DNA of 6,037 nucleotides from JBAVQS01 sp049694275 (GTDB taxonomy: Bacteria > Chloroflexota > Anaerolineae > UBA4142 > SHND01). Below, in pieces: positions 1-5,592 of this stretch; the stretch's first letter is position 1; each line of letters starts with the position of its first letter. The stretch lies in contig JBAVQS010000369.1 of NCBI GenBank assembly GCA_049694275.1, forward strand, positions 1 through 6,037, in the 5' to 3' direction. A model generated the notes under the pieces. It searched no databases, had not been told where the DNA came from, and saw only the letters and a list, made by a program, of their open reading frames with translations. A program made the translations under genes and the position numbers.

Positions 1-906
1 CAGTACACCGCGCTCGCGGCGGCCTGGGCGACGCATCTCAAGAGCAAGGGCTGGTTCAATAGTGCGATTGTTTTTTCCCTGGACGAGCCGGACCCGACCT
101 CTTTTCCGGCCATTGCCCTGAACTCACAGTGGATGCAGCAGGGGGACCCGAGCTGGAAGGCGCAGATCATGGACACGACGGCCCCGCGCACGAGCAACGT
201 CGCGACCCTCAATCCGGCGCTCGGCATTTACTCGGTCTGCCTGGCTTGTTACGACAAATGGTGGAATCAGACGTGGGATGTGTACGGCCGGGCGGAATGG
301 CCGGGCCAGTTCGCCAAGCAGATCAAGCTGTGGTTCTATGAGAGCAATGCGCAGGCCGCGCCCTATCCGACGTACGCGACGAACACGCTCCTCGGCATGG
401 AACCGAGCATGATGAAATGGGGCACGTGGTACGAATATGCGAGCGGCTTTTTGATGTGGGAGACGATTGGGTGGGACACGACCAATCCCTGGGGCCCCAA
501 TATCACGTATGCGAAAACGGGCGATGGGGTGTTGATCTATCCGGGCAATCATGACGGCCTGCTCGCGCCGGGCGGCTCCCCCGCGGATGTGGCGATTGAT
601 GGACCGATTCCATCCTACCGGCTCAAGATGATCCGCGCGGGACTCCAGGACTGGGCCCTGTTCAAACTAGCCGATCAATATGGTCTGACAAGCTATGCGC
701 GGGCGCAGGTCGCCCAGGCCTACGGTCAGCTCGGGGGGTGCACCTGGAGCGGCTGCGCGCCGGTGAACGGGCAGTTCTTTTGGAAGAGCGATGACAATCT
801 GATGCAGCAGATCCGGCGCAATATCGCGCAGGCAATCCTCTCGGCGCAGGCGCAGGGCACCCCGACGCCAACGGGTAATCTTTATCTGCCGTTCATCGGG
901 AAATAG
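1..906 (+). CDS. DUF4091 / GH123-like secreted protein, C-terminal part (5' end outside window)
   Basis: The frame is open from base 1 to the TAG at 904-906, giving 301 codons with no start visible, so the gene begins upstream. The first residues read QYTALAAAWATHLKSKGW, followed by FSLDEPDP. A 'gw ... DEP' segment of this kind is typical of the barrel domain of DUF4091 / GH123-like glycoside hydrolases, where an Asp-Glu pair acts in hydrolysis of N-acetylgalactosaminides. The later part (WYEYASGFLMWETIGWDTTNPW, then YPGNHDG, then IDGPIPSYRLKMIRAGLQDWALFKL) matches the DUF4091 C-terminal pattern. It ends with a TPTPTG linker and LYLPFIGK, a short hydrophobic tail like those I recall on Chloroflexi exported proteins. 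The cysteines in CLACYD and GGCTWSGCAP could form disulfides, which fits an extracellular location. Substrate and activity are inferred only. It is not co-oriented with any other gene in the window. Confidence 0.82.
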   Translation, partial: QYTALAAAWATHLKSKGWFNSAIVFSLDEPDPTSFPAIALNSQWMQQGDPSWKAQIMDTTAPRTSNVATLNPALGIYSVCLACYDKWWNQTWDVYGRAEWPGQFAKQIKLWFYESNAQAAPYPTYATNTLLGMEPSMMKWGTWYEYASGFLMWETIGWDTTNPWGPNITYAKTGDGVLIYPGNHDGLLAPGGSPADVAIDGPIPSYRLKMIRAGLQDWALFKLADQYGLTSYARAQVAQAYGQLGGCTWSGCAPVNGQFFWKSDDNLMQQIRRNIAQAILSAQAQGTPTPTGNLYLPFIGK

Positions 907-924
907 AGGCGTTCAGGTTGAATA

Positions 925-964
925 GGGCAGGGTGCTGGCGGGTACGAACTGCAGAGCCCTGCCC
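925..964. terminator. candidate bidirectional terminator hairpin between convergent genes
   Basis: GGGCAGGG at 925-932 pairs perfectly with CCCTGCCC at 957-964, with a 24-nt loop that can pair a little further (TGC with GCA next to the stem). It sits between the stop of the plus-strand DUF4091 gene at 906 and the end of the minus-strand PPOX gene at 998. A T-rich stretch, TTTTATTT, follows on the plus strand about 9 nt later. Position and shape suggest termination, but the loop is long and the T-tract is not directly attached. Confidence 0.35.
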
Positions 965-997
965 GGCGTGACCTTTTATTTGCAGAGGCGCCGGTCT

Positions 998-1420
998 TTA
1001 CTCGACCTTCCGACCGTGATAATTGACGACTCCCTGTCCCGGCTTGACCACATCGTCGTTGATGCCGATCGATACGATGTGGGTCGGAGTCAGGCGAAGG
1101 ATGTCCGGCGCAAACCGCTCATTGATCGTCTGGCCGCCCTCGGTATGGTGTTTGACCGTCCCCCGCACCTCGACGAACCTCGGTTTCCACGGCGGTAGGA
1201 CATCGTCGACGACGAACGCGATGCGCCCATGCTTGAGCGCATCACGGAATTTCTTGGTTGGCACAATATTGTGCCCGCCGATGTCAATCGTCTCCTGTTC
1301 CGGATTGTAGCGAAAGCTAACGGGAACGACGTGGAGGTCGCCCTTTTGATCGACCGTCGCCATTCTGCCCAGGCGATTCGTTTGCAAGTACTCGATTTCT
1401 TGCGGTGTAAATCGACTCAT
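998..1420 (-). CDS. PPOX-class probable F420-dependent enzyme (MSMEG_5819-like family)
   Basis: This is a 140-residue protein of the pyridoxamine 5'-phosphate oxidase-like split-barrel fold. The pattern FTPQEIEYLQTNRLGRMATV, then HVVPVSFRYNPE, TIDIGG, TKKFRDA, RIAFVVDD, and finally RFVEVRGTVK matches what I know of the TIGR04023 / MSMEG_5819 type of PPOX proteins. Members of that family are thought to use coenzyme F420 (some PPOX relatives use FMN) in small-molecule or biliverdin-type reductions. The substrate cannot be read from sequence. Start choice: an ATG exists five codons upstream at 1433-1435, but an excellent AGGAGGG lies 5 nt before the ATG at 1418-1420, and it would be inside the coding region if the longer start were used. 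The shorter start, MSRFTPQE, is therefore preferred. The stop is TAA. The gene lies downstream of hsdS in the same direction, separated from it by a strong hairpin, so it is probably its own transcription unit. Confidence 0.87.
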   Translation of the reverse strand: MSRFTPQEIEYLQTNRLGRMATVDQKGDLHVVPVSFRYNPEQETIDIGGHNIVPTKKFRDALKHGRIAFVVDDVLPPWKPRFVEVRGTVKHHTEGGQTINERFAPDILRLTPTHIVSIGINDDVVKPGQGVVNYHGRKVE

Positions 1421-1425
1421 GTTTT

Positions 1426-1432
1426 CCCTCCT
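1426..1432 (-). promoter_or_regulatory. Shine-Dalgarno AGGAGGG that fixes the PPOX start
   Basis: On the minus strand, AGGAGGG is followed by AAAAC and then the ATG at 1418-1420. Spacing is ideal for that ATG, while the upstream in-frame ATG (1433-1435) lies directly in front of the motif and has no comparable site. Confidence 0.75.
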
Positions 1433-1489
1433 CATAAGGAATTTCGTTCAGCCCGACTTTTTTTGAGAGGTTCAATCCCGCCCGCAGTA

Positions 1490-1525
1490 CAGACCCGAAG
1501 GGTTTTCTAAAACCCTTCGGGTCTG
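1490..1525 (-). terminator. perfect 17-bp hairpin at the end of hsdS (terminator or dispersed repeat)
   Basis: CAGACCCGAAGGGTTTT (1490-1506) and its exact reverse complement (1509-1525) flank a 2-nt centre. The hairpin begins one base after the hsdS stop codon on the minus strand. There is no T-tract directly after it on the minus strand, so a classical intrinsic terminator is not complete. The A/T-rich apex would open to form the loop. A run of seven T on the plus strand lies at 1458-1464, upstream on that strand. The GACCCGAAGGG core resembles an intergenic repeat I recall from Chloroflexi genomes. It probably ends or stabilises the hsdS transcript and separates it from the PPOX gene. Confidence 0.6.
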
Positions 1526-1526
1526 G

Positions 1527-2894
1527 CTACAGTTCCCCTCGGAATGCCCGCGCGAGGATGGATTGGTCCAGCTTTTCGACGCGGTTGCGGGCGAGCGCGA
1601 CCGCTTGCTCGATGGCGTCGGCCTGGGCAAAAAAGGTTTTGATGCTTACGAGGATTCGCTGCTGTTCGTTCACAGGGGCTAATGGAATAGCAAGAGCTTT
1701 CAGGCTGGTGGCATTCAAGGATGCAAGATTGACCGTTTGGCTTGCGACATCCCAGAAATAGTCGCGGGCATAGGGTAATTGGCTCGCCAGGCTGATCCAG
1801 TTGGGATTGACCGCTTGGCTATAGAGCCGCGCACAGTGGATATGGTTTTGATGGATGCAATTTTCTATCTCGTTGTGCCAGACTGTGCCGCGTCCCAGCT
1901 TGTCGCGGTCGCCACCCTCGATGAAAAGAATATCGTTCGGCTCTAACCTGTACTTGGGCAGTTCGTCCGTTTTGATCGCGATAGTTTTGACCACGGTAAG
2001 ATCAAGATAGCCGCTTTGAACGTTGGCAACTCGCAAGTACGGCACCTCAATGGTCTTAGCCCCTTGCAGATCGCGTCCTTTCGTTACCCCGTTGCGGATA
2101 TTTGCAAGCAATCCAAGAGTTGTCCACACCCACCCCTCGGGCAGTTCCGGCAACCCGCTCGTATCGGGGGGCTCAGGCTCGACGTATTTCGCTTGAGTTG
2201 GGTCTTTGCCTTTCGCCCGCAAATCCGCTTCCCACTTGCTCCGTCGCTCGGCGCGGATGTGTTCGAGGAGGATGCTCGCCGGCTCGTCGTTCGGGTCGCG
2301 CTCGGTGAGGTCGCCGCGAAAGGCCGAGGCGAGGACGGACTGGCGAAATTTCTTGAGGAGGGGCGGGATGCGGTCGAGCGCCACGCGGGCGGCGCGGGAT
2401 TGGGAGAAGAGGGATTCAATTTGGGCGACGATGCGGCGTTGGTCGGGAAGAGGAGCGATTGGGATTTCAGTGGCTTCAAAGGGGCCTCGCGTGATGTGCT
2501 GCATTCCACTGCCATGAACCTGTGATTTTAATGATTCAAGATGTGCGCGAATTGCGTGAAAGAGATAACGCCTTTCAACAAGATTTGAATTCTCCCGCAC
2601 TTTGAAGATGTGTTGGTTCAATACAGCGGGACCGCGATGCCAAATGAAAGCATCGAGCGTGGCGGACCAAGAGATTAGCAAATCCCCATTTTCGACATGA
2701 TATTTTTCTTCGATAGCTTGTGAATAATAATGGAACTTGGCAGTTGGATTCGTTAAATTCTGAATGCGGATAATTGGGAGACCTTCTGATTCCCATTCAG
2801 AAGGTTTGAATGCCCGGCCATTAATATAGTCTGCTAGGCTGCCAAGAGGCAGCCATTCCCATCCTTCCGGCAACTCGTAACGTTCCTCAATCAT
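1527..2894 (-). CDS. hsdS: type I restriction-modification specificity subunit HsdS
   Basis: This 455-residue protein is the DNA-recognition subunit that joins two HsdM copies to form a type I methyltransferase. It has the usual two-fold pseudo-repeat. Target-recognition domain 1 spans about residues 8-148, starting at LPEGWEWLPLGSLADYINGR. Conserved helical region 1 spans about 149-198, with DQRRIVAQIE followed by LLKKFRQSVLASAFRGDL. Target-recognition domain 2 spans about 250-405, starting at LPEGWVWTTLGLLANIRNG. Conserved region 2 covers about 406-455, with NEQQRILVSIKTFFAQ and QSILARAFRGEL at the very end. Length and order are full for the family, so it appears intact; the stop is TAG. 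The start ATG at 2892-2894 lies just before the LPEGW motif, but no Shine-Dalgarno is visible in front of it. The recognition domains are much AT-richer than the linker region (38% GC at 2521-2580 against 73% at 2281-2340, counted by hand). The target sequence cannot be predicted. The gene lies about 1.2 kb downstream of hsdM instead of next to it. Confidence 0.96.
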   Translation of the reverse strand: MIEERYELPEGWEWLPLGSLADYINGRAFKPSEWESEGLPIIRIQNLTNPTAKFHYYSQAIEEKYHVENGDLLISWSATLDAFIWHRGPAVLNQHIFKVRENSNLVERRYLFHAIRAHLESLKSQVHGSGMQHITRGPFEATEIPIAPLPDQRRIVAQIESLFSQSRAARVALDRIPPLLKKFRQSVLASAFRGDLTERDPNDEPASILLEHIRAERRSKWEADLRAKGKDPTQAKYVEPEPPDTSGLPELPEGWVWTTLGLLANIRNGVTKGRDLQGAKTIEVPYLRVANVQSGYLDLTVVKTIAIKTDELPKYRLEPNDILFIEGGDRDKLGRGTVWHNEIENCIHQNHIHCARLYSQAVNPNWISLASQLPYARDYFWDVASQTVNLASLNATSLKALAIPLAPVNEQQRILVSIKTFFAQADAIEQAVALARNRVEKLDQSILARAFRGEL

Positions 2895-2911
2895 AGAATT
2901 TCGGGGAAAGG

Positions 2912-2999
2912 GGCGTCAACTGATTTAAAACGGATAAACGGATATTGGCAATGAGCAGCTATTATCTGTTTATCCGTTTGGGCAGTATCCGTTGACGCC
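2912..2999. repeat. nested inverted repeat made of AACGGATA octamers upstream of hsdS
   Basis: Inner arms at 2928-2944 and 2963-2979 are 17 bp long with one mismatch, around an 18-nt loop. Outer arms at 2912-2924 and 2987-2999 (GGCGTCAACTGAT against GGCGTCAACGGAT) are 13 bp with one mismatch. Written as octamers, the left side holds AACTGATT (2918), AACGGATA (2929) and AACGGATA (2937). The right side holds TATCTGTT (2963), TATCCGTT (2971) and TATCCGTT (2986). The element occupies most of the space between the broken SRPBCC gene and hsdS. It could be a dispersed palindromic repeat, a cruciform or terminator for the upstream unit, or a multi-site operator for hsdS. Nothing here decides between these. 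Confidence 0.8.
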
Positions 3000-3005
3000 T
3001 TTTCT

Positions 3006-3485
3006 CTATTCCATTCGTTCCGCCTGTGCTTGCAGATATTGTCTTTCAGAGGCGCGCTTGAGGCGCTGCAAGGAATCTTCAATGCTGGCCTCGAAGGCTT
3101 TTGCGCCAAATGTTTCAAGGAACCGACCCCACCAGCCTGGTGGCAAGAGCATGTCTCAGCCATATTGCACGCGGCACGTGGTCGCGTCGATGGGAGAGCA
3201 GGTAACGAGTGACTTTTCTTGCAGTCCGAATGGGAAAAAAGCATGCACGCCAATCTGGTGTCTTTCGGGATTCAGCTCTTCGACCTTGAAGCTAAAGTGC
3301 AAGTTGCGGCCAAGGACTTGTCCTGTAAAGTAGACGGTCTGGCCGACGGTGGCCGGTCCTTTTGGCTCTAGCTGTTCAGGATGGACATCGGCCCAGTCGG
3401 AATAGCGCTCCCATTGTACGAGGTTCGCCCAGACTAATTCGAGCGGCGCCGCGACCACTGCGGTGGGACAGACAGTCAAGCCCAC
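3006..3485 (-). pseudogene. SRPBCC (START-like / polyketide cyclase-like) gene interrupted by an in-frame TGA
   Basis: Reading starts with GTG at 3483-3485, directly after the TAG of the upstream gene. The first 109 codons run to a TGA at 3156-3158: TAVVAAPLELVWANLVQWERY, then SDWADVHP, VGQTVYFTGQVLGRNLHFSF, and TTCRVQYG at the stop. This is the helix-grip SRPBCC pattern, a fold that binds hydrophobic ligands. The same frame stays open for 49 more codons after the TGA (DMLLPPGWWGRFLETFGAKA, then SLQRLKRASERQYLQAQ) to TAG at 3006-3008. That tail is what I expect for the last strand and long C-terminal helix of the family, and the joined length of about 159 residues is normal. The TGA falls where relatives, as I recall, often carry Trp in an 'fgW' motif, so TGG to TGA is the simplest cause. 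Alternatives are a sequencing error or a shortened product (3156-3485) still being made. The ligand is unknown. Confidence 0.72.
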
Positions 3486-3890
3486 CTAGATTCGCTCTAG
3501 AACAAAGACCGGGATGACGCGCGTGGTCTTGGCCTGGTACTCTTTAAAGCCTGGATATTGATGGGCGTGCTGATTATAGAGCCGCGTGCGCTCTTCACCG
3601 GTGACGTGATGGGCGCGGACCTTGAATTTCTGGGTCCCGACCTCTACCGTGATCACCGGGTGCGCGATCAAGTTGTGATACCAGGAGGGATGGGTGGGTG
3701 CACCGCCTTTGGAGGCGATGATCACAAGCCGGTCGCCATCCTTCGAGTAGACGACCGGCGTGGTCGTTTCTTTGCCGGATTTCGCGCCCTTGGTGGTCAA
3801 CAGCAATAAATCGCTGTTCTCAAAGTAGCCGGTTACTTTGCCGTGATGCGAACGGAATTCGTCAATGATTTGTTGATTAAAATTCTCCAT
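3486..3890 (-). CDS. nitroreductase/quinone reductase family deazaflavin (F420)-dependent oxidoreductase, DDN-like
   Basis: This 134-residue protein is full length for the DDN / DUF385 (TIGR00026) family of F420H2-dependent split-barrel reductases. Recognisable segments are DLLLLTTKGAKSGKETTTPV (residues about 27-46), DGDRLVIIASKGGAPTHPSW with YHNL following, and HPVITVEVG. The KGxxSGK and WYHNL segments belong to the region that holds the deazaflavin cofactor in characterised members. The C-terminus, RVIPVFVLERI, is a natural family ending. Relatives reduce quinones, nitro compounds or other substrates; the one used here is unknown. The ATG at 3888-3890 has a good Shine-Dalgarno, AAGGAG, 5 nt upstream. 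The stop TAG touches the GTG of the SRPBCC frame, so the two were very likely co-transcribed and translationally coupled. It lies between hsdM and hsdS, where no such gene is expected. Confidence 0.92.
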   Translation of the reverse strand: MENFNQQIIDEFRSHHGKVTGYFENSDLLLLTTKGAKSGKETTTPVVYSKDGDRLVIIASKGGAPTHPSWYHNLIAHPVITVEVGTQKFKVRAHHVTGEERTRLYNQHAHQYPGFKEYQAKTTRVIPVFVLERI

Positions 3891-3895
3891 AAAAT

Positions 3896-3901
3896 CTCCT
3901 T
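3896..3901 (-). promoter_or_regulatory. Shine-Dalgarno AAGGAG of the DDN-family gene
   Basis: AAGGAG on the minus strand is followed by ATTTT and the ATG at 3888-3890. It supports this start and suggests the gene is translated independently of hsdM. Confidence 0.7.
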
Positions 3902-3921
3902 GTTTGTCATGCTGAGATACT

Positions 3922-3940
3922 CATCCCGCCCGGCGGGATG
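3922..3940. repeat. short GC-rich palindrome in the ddn leader
   Basis: CATCCCGCC at 3922-3930 and GGCGGGATG at 3932-3940 are exact reverse complements around one base. It lies about 20 nt ahead of the ddn ribosome binding site. It may be part of a repeat mosaic: the segment at 3962-4000 (GTCATGAGCAGG to CCGAAGCATCTC) also looks like a degenerate dispersed repeat. A role as leader hairpin or terminator for hsdM is possible but not shown, since no T-tract follows on the minus strand. Confidence 0.5.
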
Positions 3941-4003
3941 TTTGAAAACATGACCTATTACGTCATGAGCAGGAAGCGCCGTTTGCGACCGAAGCATCTC
4001 CGA

Positions 4004-4045
4004 TTCGCGTTAGCGAGACCCTTCGCTATGCTCAGGGTGACAGCT
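4004..4045. repeat. 42-nt direct repeat, copy A (GACCCTTCGCTATGCTCAGG type)
   Basis: This runs from TTCGCGTTAGCGAGACCC to the CAGGGTGACAGCT end. It matches copy B at 4054-4095 at 41 of 42 positions (T at 4029, C at 4079), with a 50-nt period. The unit contains a near-palindrome (GCGTTAGCGA facing TCGCTATGC), so it can fold. The sequence type is one I recall as a frequent intergenic repeat in Chloroflexi. Confidence 0.85.
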
Positions 4046-4053
4046 TTCCTTTG

Positions 4054-4095
4054 TTCGCGTTAGCGAGACCCTTCGCTACGCTCAGGGTGACAGCT
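4054..4095. repeat. 42-nt direct repeat, copy B, overlapping the 3' end of hsdM
   Basis: This is the second copy of the repeat at 4004-4045. Its right end runs 14 nt into hsdM: the minus-strand AGCTGTCACCCTGAGCGTAG provides the codons for the Leu-Ser-Pro terminus and the TGA stop at 4082-4084. The hairpin formed by 4057-4066 and 4073-4081 lies directly behind that stop, where it could also act in 3'-end formation. Confidence 0.85.
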
Positions 4096-5509
4096 CCCGT
4101 TTTCCCAACTGCGCCGCCAACTCGTTCAGCGCGTCAAGCGCGGTCTCAAGCTGGGTGACCGCTTCGCTTACCAGGTCTTCGGGCTCGGGGAGGTCGCCGG
4201 AATCCTGCAGGTTTTCGGCACGGAGCCAGAAGATGTCGAGGTTGTCGTCGCGCGCGGCGACCTGCTCGCGCGTGAAGCGGCGGAATCGCTCGCTCTCCTT
4301 GCGGTCGTTCGGGCGCGGCGTCCCGTGCGGGCCATAAGCCGCGATGAACCCGGCAAAGTAATCGGCGTCGAGCGGATGGCCTTTCGTGACCTTTTGCGTG
4401 TTGGTCCGCAGGTCGTAAATCCACACCTCGGTGGTCGGCAGTCCCTTGCGGAAAAAGAGGACGTTCGCCTTGACGCCCGCAGAGTAGGGGGTAAAGGTGC
4501 CGACGGGGAGGCGGAGGATGGTGTGAAGCTGGCAGTCCTGCATGAGCAGGTTGCGGACATCGCGGCCGGCGTTCTCTTCAAAGAGGACGTTGTCGGGGAC
4601 GACCATCGCGGCGCGCCCACCCGGTTTCAAGATCGTGAGGACGTGCTGGATAAAGTTGAGCTGCTTGTTCGAGGTGGCGACGGTAAAGTCGTCGCGGGTC
4701 GGAACGTCGCCCGCGCCCTTGGTGCCAAAGGGGGGATTGGTGAGGATGATGTTGTAGCGGTGGCCCAGGTCTCCTTCGGCGATTGAGTCGCCATAGTGTA
4801 TATCCCCCTCCAGCCCGTGCAGATAGAGGTTCATGTGGGCGAGGCGGCGGGTTTCGAGGACGATCTCGCCGCCCGAGACCGCGCCGCGCTTGAGCCGCTG
4901 CTGTTCCTCGCGGGACAGCCCGCGCCCGCGAAATTTGAGGTTCCATTCGGCGGCGGCGATGAGGAATCCGGCGGTGCCAACGGCGGGGTCGTGGATGGTG
5001 AAATCGGGGAGGCGTTCCCCCGGAATGTCTCCCCCTTCCCCAATATCGGGGCGGAGGCACTGGACGATGGCGCGGATAGCGGGACGCGGGGTAAAGTATT
5101 GGCCCGCGCCCTTTTGCTCGGCGGCGAATTTTTGCAACAGCCCTTCGTACGCCTCGGCCTTGAGGTCCACGTCGAGCGCGGCCCATTCGGTCTCATTGAT
5201 GAGCAGGATGAGCTTTTTGAGGTTGACCGGCTCGCGGAATTTGGAGAGGGCGCCGGCAAAGATGGACCCGAGCAGGCCGGTCTCTTTGCCGAGGCGTTTC
5301 AGGACCTCCTGATAGTGCTCGGTGAGGGGGGCGCCGGATTGTGCGAGGAGGCTGTCCCAGCCATAGCCGGCGGGGACGGCGACGCCTTTTTCGTCGGCGA
5401 GTTTCAAGAACAGCAGGTAGGTGAGCTGTTCGATGTAATCGCCATAGTTGATTCCGTCATGGCGGAGGGTGTTGCAAAACCCCCAGAGTTTTTGAACGAC
5501 ATCAGGCAT
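4082..5509 (-). CDS. hsdM: type I restriction-modification DNA methyltransferase subunit HsdM
   Basis: This 475-residue N6-adenine DNA methyltransferase subunit transfers the methyl group of S-adenosylmethionine to adenine in a bipartite site chosen by HsdS. The N-terminal HsdM_N domain (about 1-120) begins with VVQKLWGFCNTLRHDGINYG and DYIEQLTYLLFLKLADEKG. Next come GQYFTP at 136-141, the AdoMet-binding motif DPAVGTAGF at 174-182, and the catalytic NPPF at 258-261 within ILTNPPFGTKG. A conserved KANVLFF follows at 347-353. All key motifs are present and the length is normal, so the enzyme looks active. The ATG at 5507-5509 gives the usual MPDVVQKLWGF start, and an in-frame TAA lies only three codons upstream, so no longer start is possible; the Shine-Dalgarno is weak. 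The last residues (LSP) and the stop come from a short repeat. The partner hsdS lies about 1.2 kb further on in the same direction. No hsdR is visible in this window. Confidence 0.97.
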   Translation of the reverse strand: MPDVVQKLWGFCNTLRHDGINYGDYIEQLTYLLFLKLADEKGVAVPAGYGWDSLLAQSGAPLTEHYQEVLKRLGKETGLLGSIFAGALSKFREPVNLKKLILLINETEWAALDVDLKAEAYEGLLQKFAAEQKGAGQYFTPRPAIRAIVQCLRPDIGEGGDIPGERLPDFTIHDPAVGTAGFLIAAAEWNLKFRGRGLSREEQQRLKRGAVSGGEIVLETRRLAHMNLYLHGLEGDIHYGDSIAEGDLGHRYNIILTNPPFGTKGAGDVPTRDDFTVATSNKQLNFIQHVLTILKPGGRAAMVVPDNVLFEENAGRDVRNLLMQDCQLHTILRLPVGTFTPYSAGVKANVLFFRKGLPTTEVWIYDLRTNTQKVTKGHPLDADYFAGFIAAYGPHGTPRPNDRKESERFRRFTREQVAARDDNLDIFWLRAENLQDSGDLPEPEDLVSEAVTQLETALDALNELAAQLGKRELSP

Positions 5510-5542
5510 AAAAGGACCTTACCGCAAAGGCAAAGAATGAAC

Positions 5543-5577
5543 CGCGAAGAGCGCAAAGAGCGCAAAGAGCGCAAAGA
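5543..5577. repeat. 9-nt tandem repeat GCGCAAAGA upstream of hsdM
   Basis: Three exact units of GCGCAAAGA lie at 5551-5559, 5560-5568 and 5569-5577, preceded by a degenerate unit, CGCGAAGA, at 5543-5550. Related pieces (CCGCAAAGGCAAAGAA) continue to about 5522. On the minus strand this reads as TCTTTGCGC repeats, a type found between genes in many bacteria. It fills most of the hsdM leader, and copy number could vary by slippage. It is upstream of the in-frame TAA before hsdM, so it does not encode part of HsdM. Confidence 0.8.
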
Positions 5578-5592
5578 ATATTAGGGAACAAT

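Noticed and set aside
2016..2525. 169-codon plus-strand open frame opposite hsdS
   Set aside because: It is antisense to the conserved linker of hsdS, with no recognisable domain and no ribosome binding site. It exists because the region is GC-rich.
3156..3158. TGA read as selenocysteine or as a recoded sense codon
   Set aside because: No SECIS-like context could be recognised by eye, SRPBCC proteins are not known selenoproteins, and the other genes show no internal TGA. A nonsense mutation is simpler.
2891..3253. 120-codon minus-strand open frame between SRPBCC and hsdS
   Set aside because: It runs across the SRPBCC tail in another frame and through the octamer palindrome. The SRPBCC frame explains this DNA much better.
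5543..5577. CRISPR-like array or coding tandem repeat
   Set aside because: The units are 9 nt, contiguous and without spacers, and lie outside the hsdM frame because of a TAA between them and the start codon.
4796..5584. 262-codon plus-strand open frame opposite hsdM
   Set aside because: It is fully antisense to a clear hsdM with all motifs, its composition is Gly/Glu/Ala-rich as expected from GC-rich antisense, and its end (EERKERKERKEY) is only the 9-nt tandem repeat translated.
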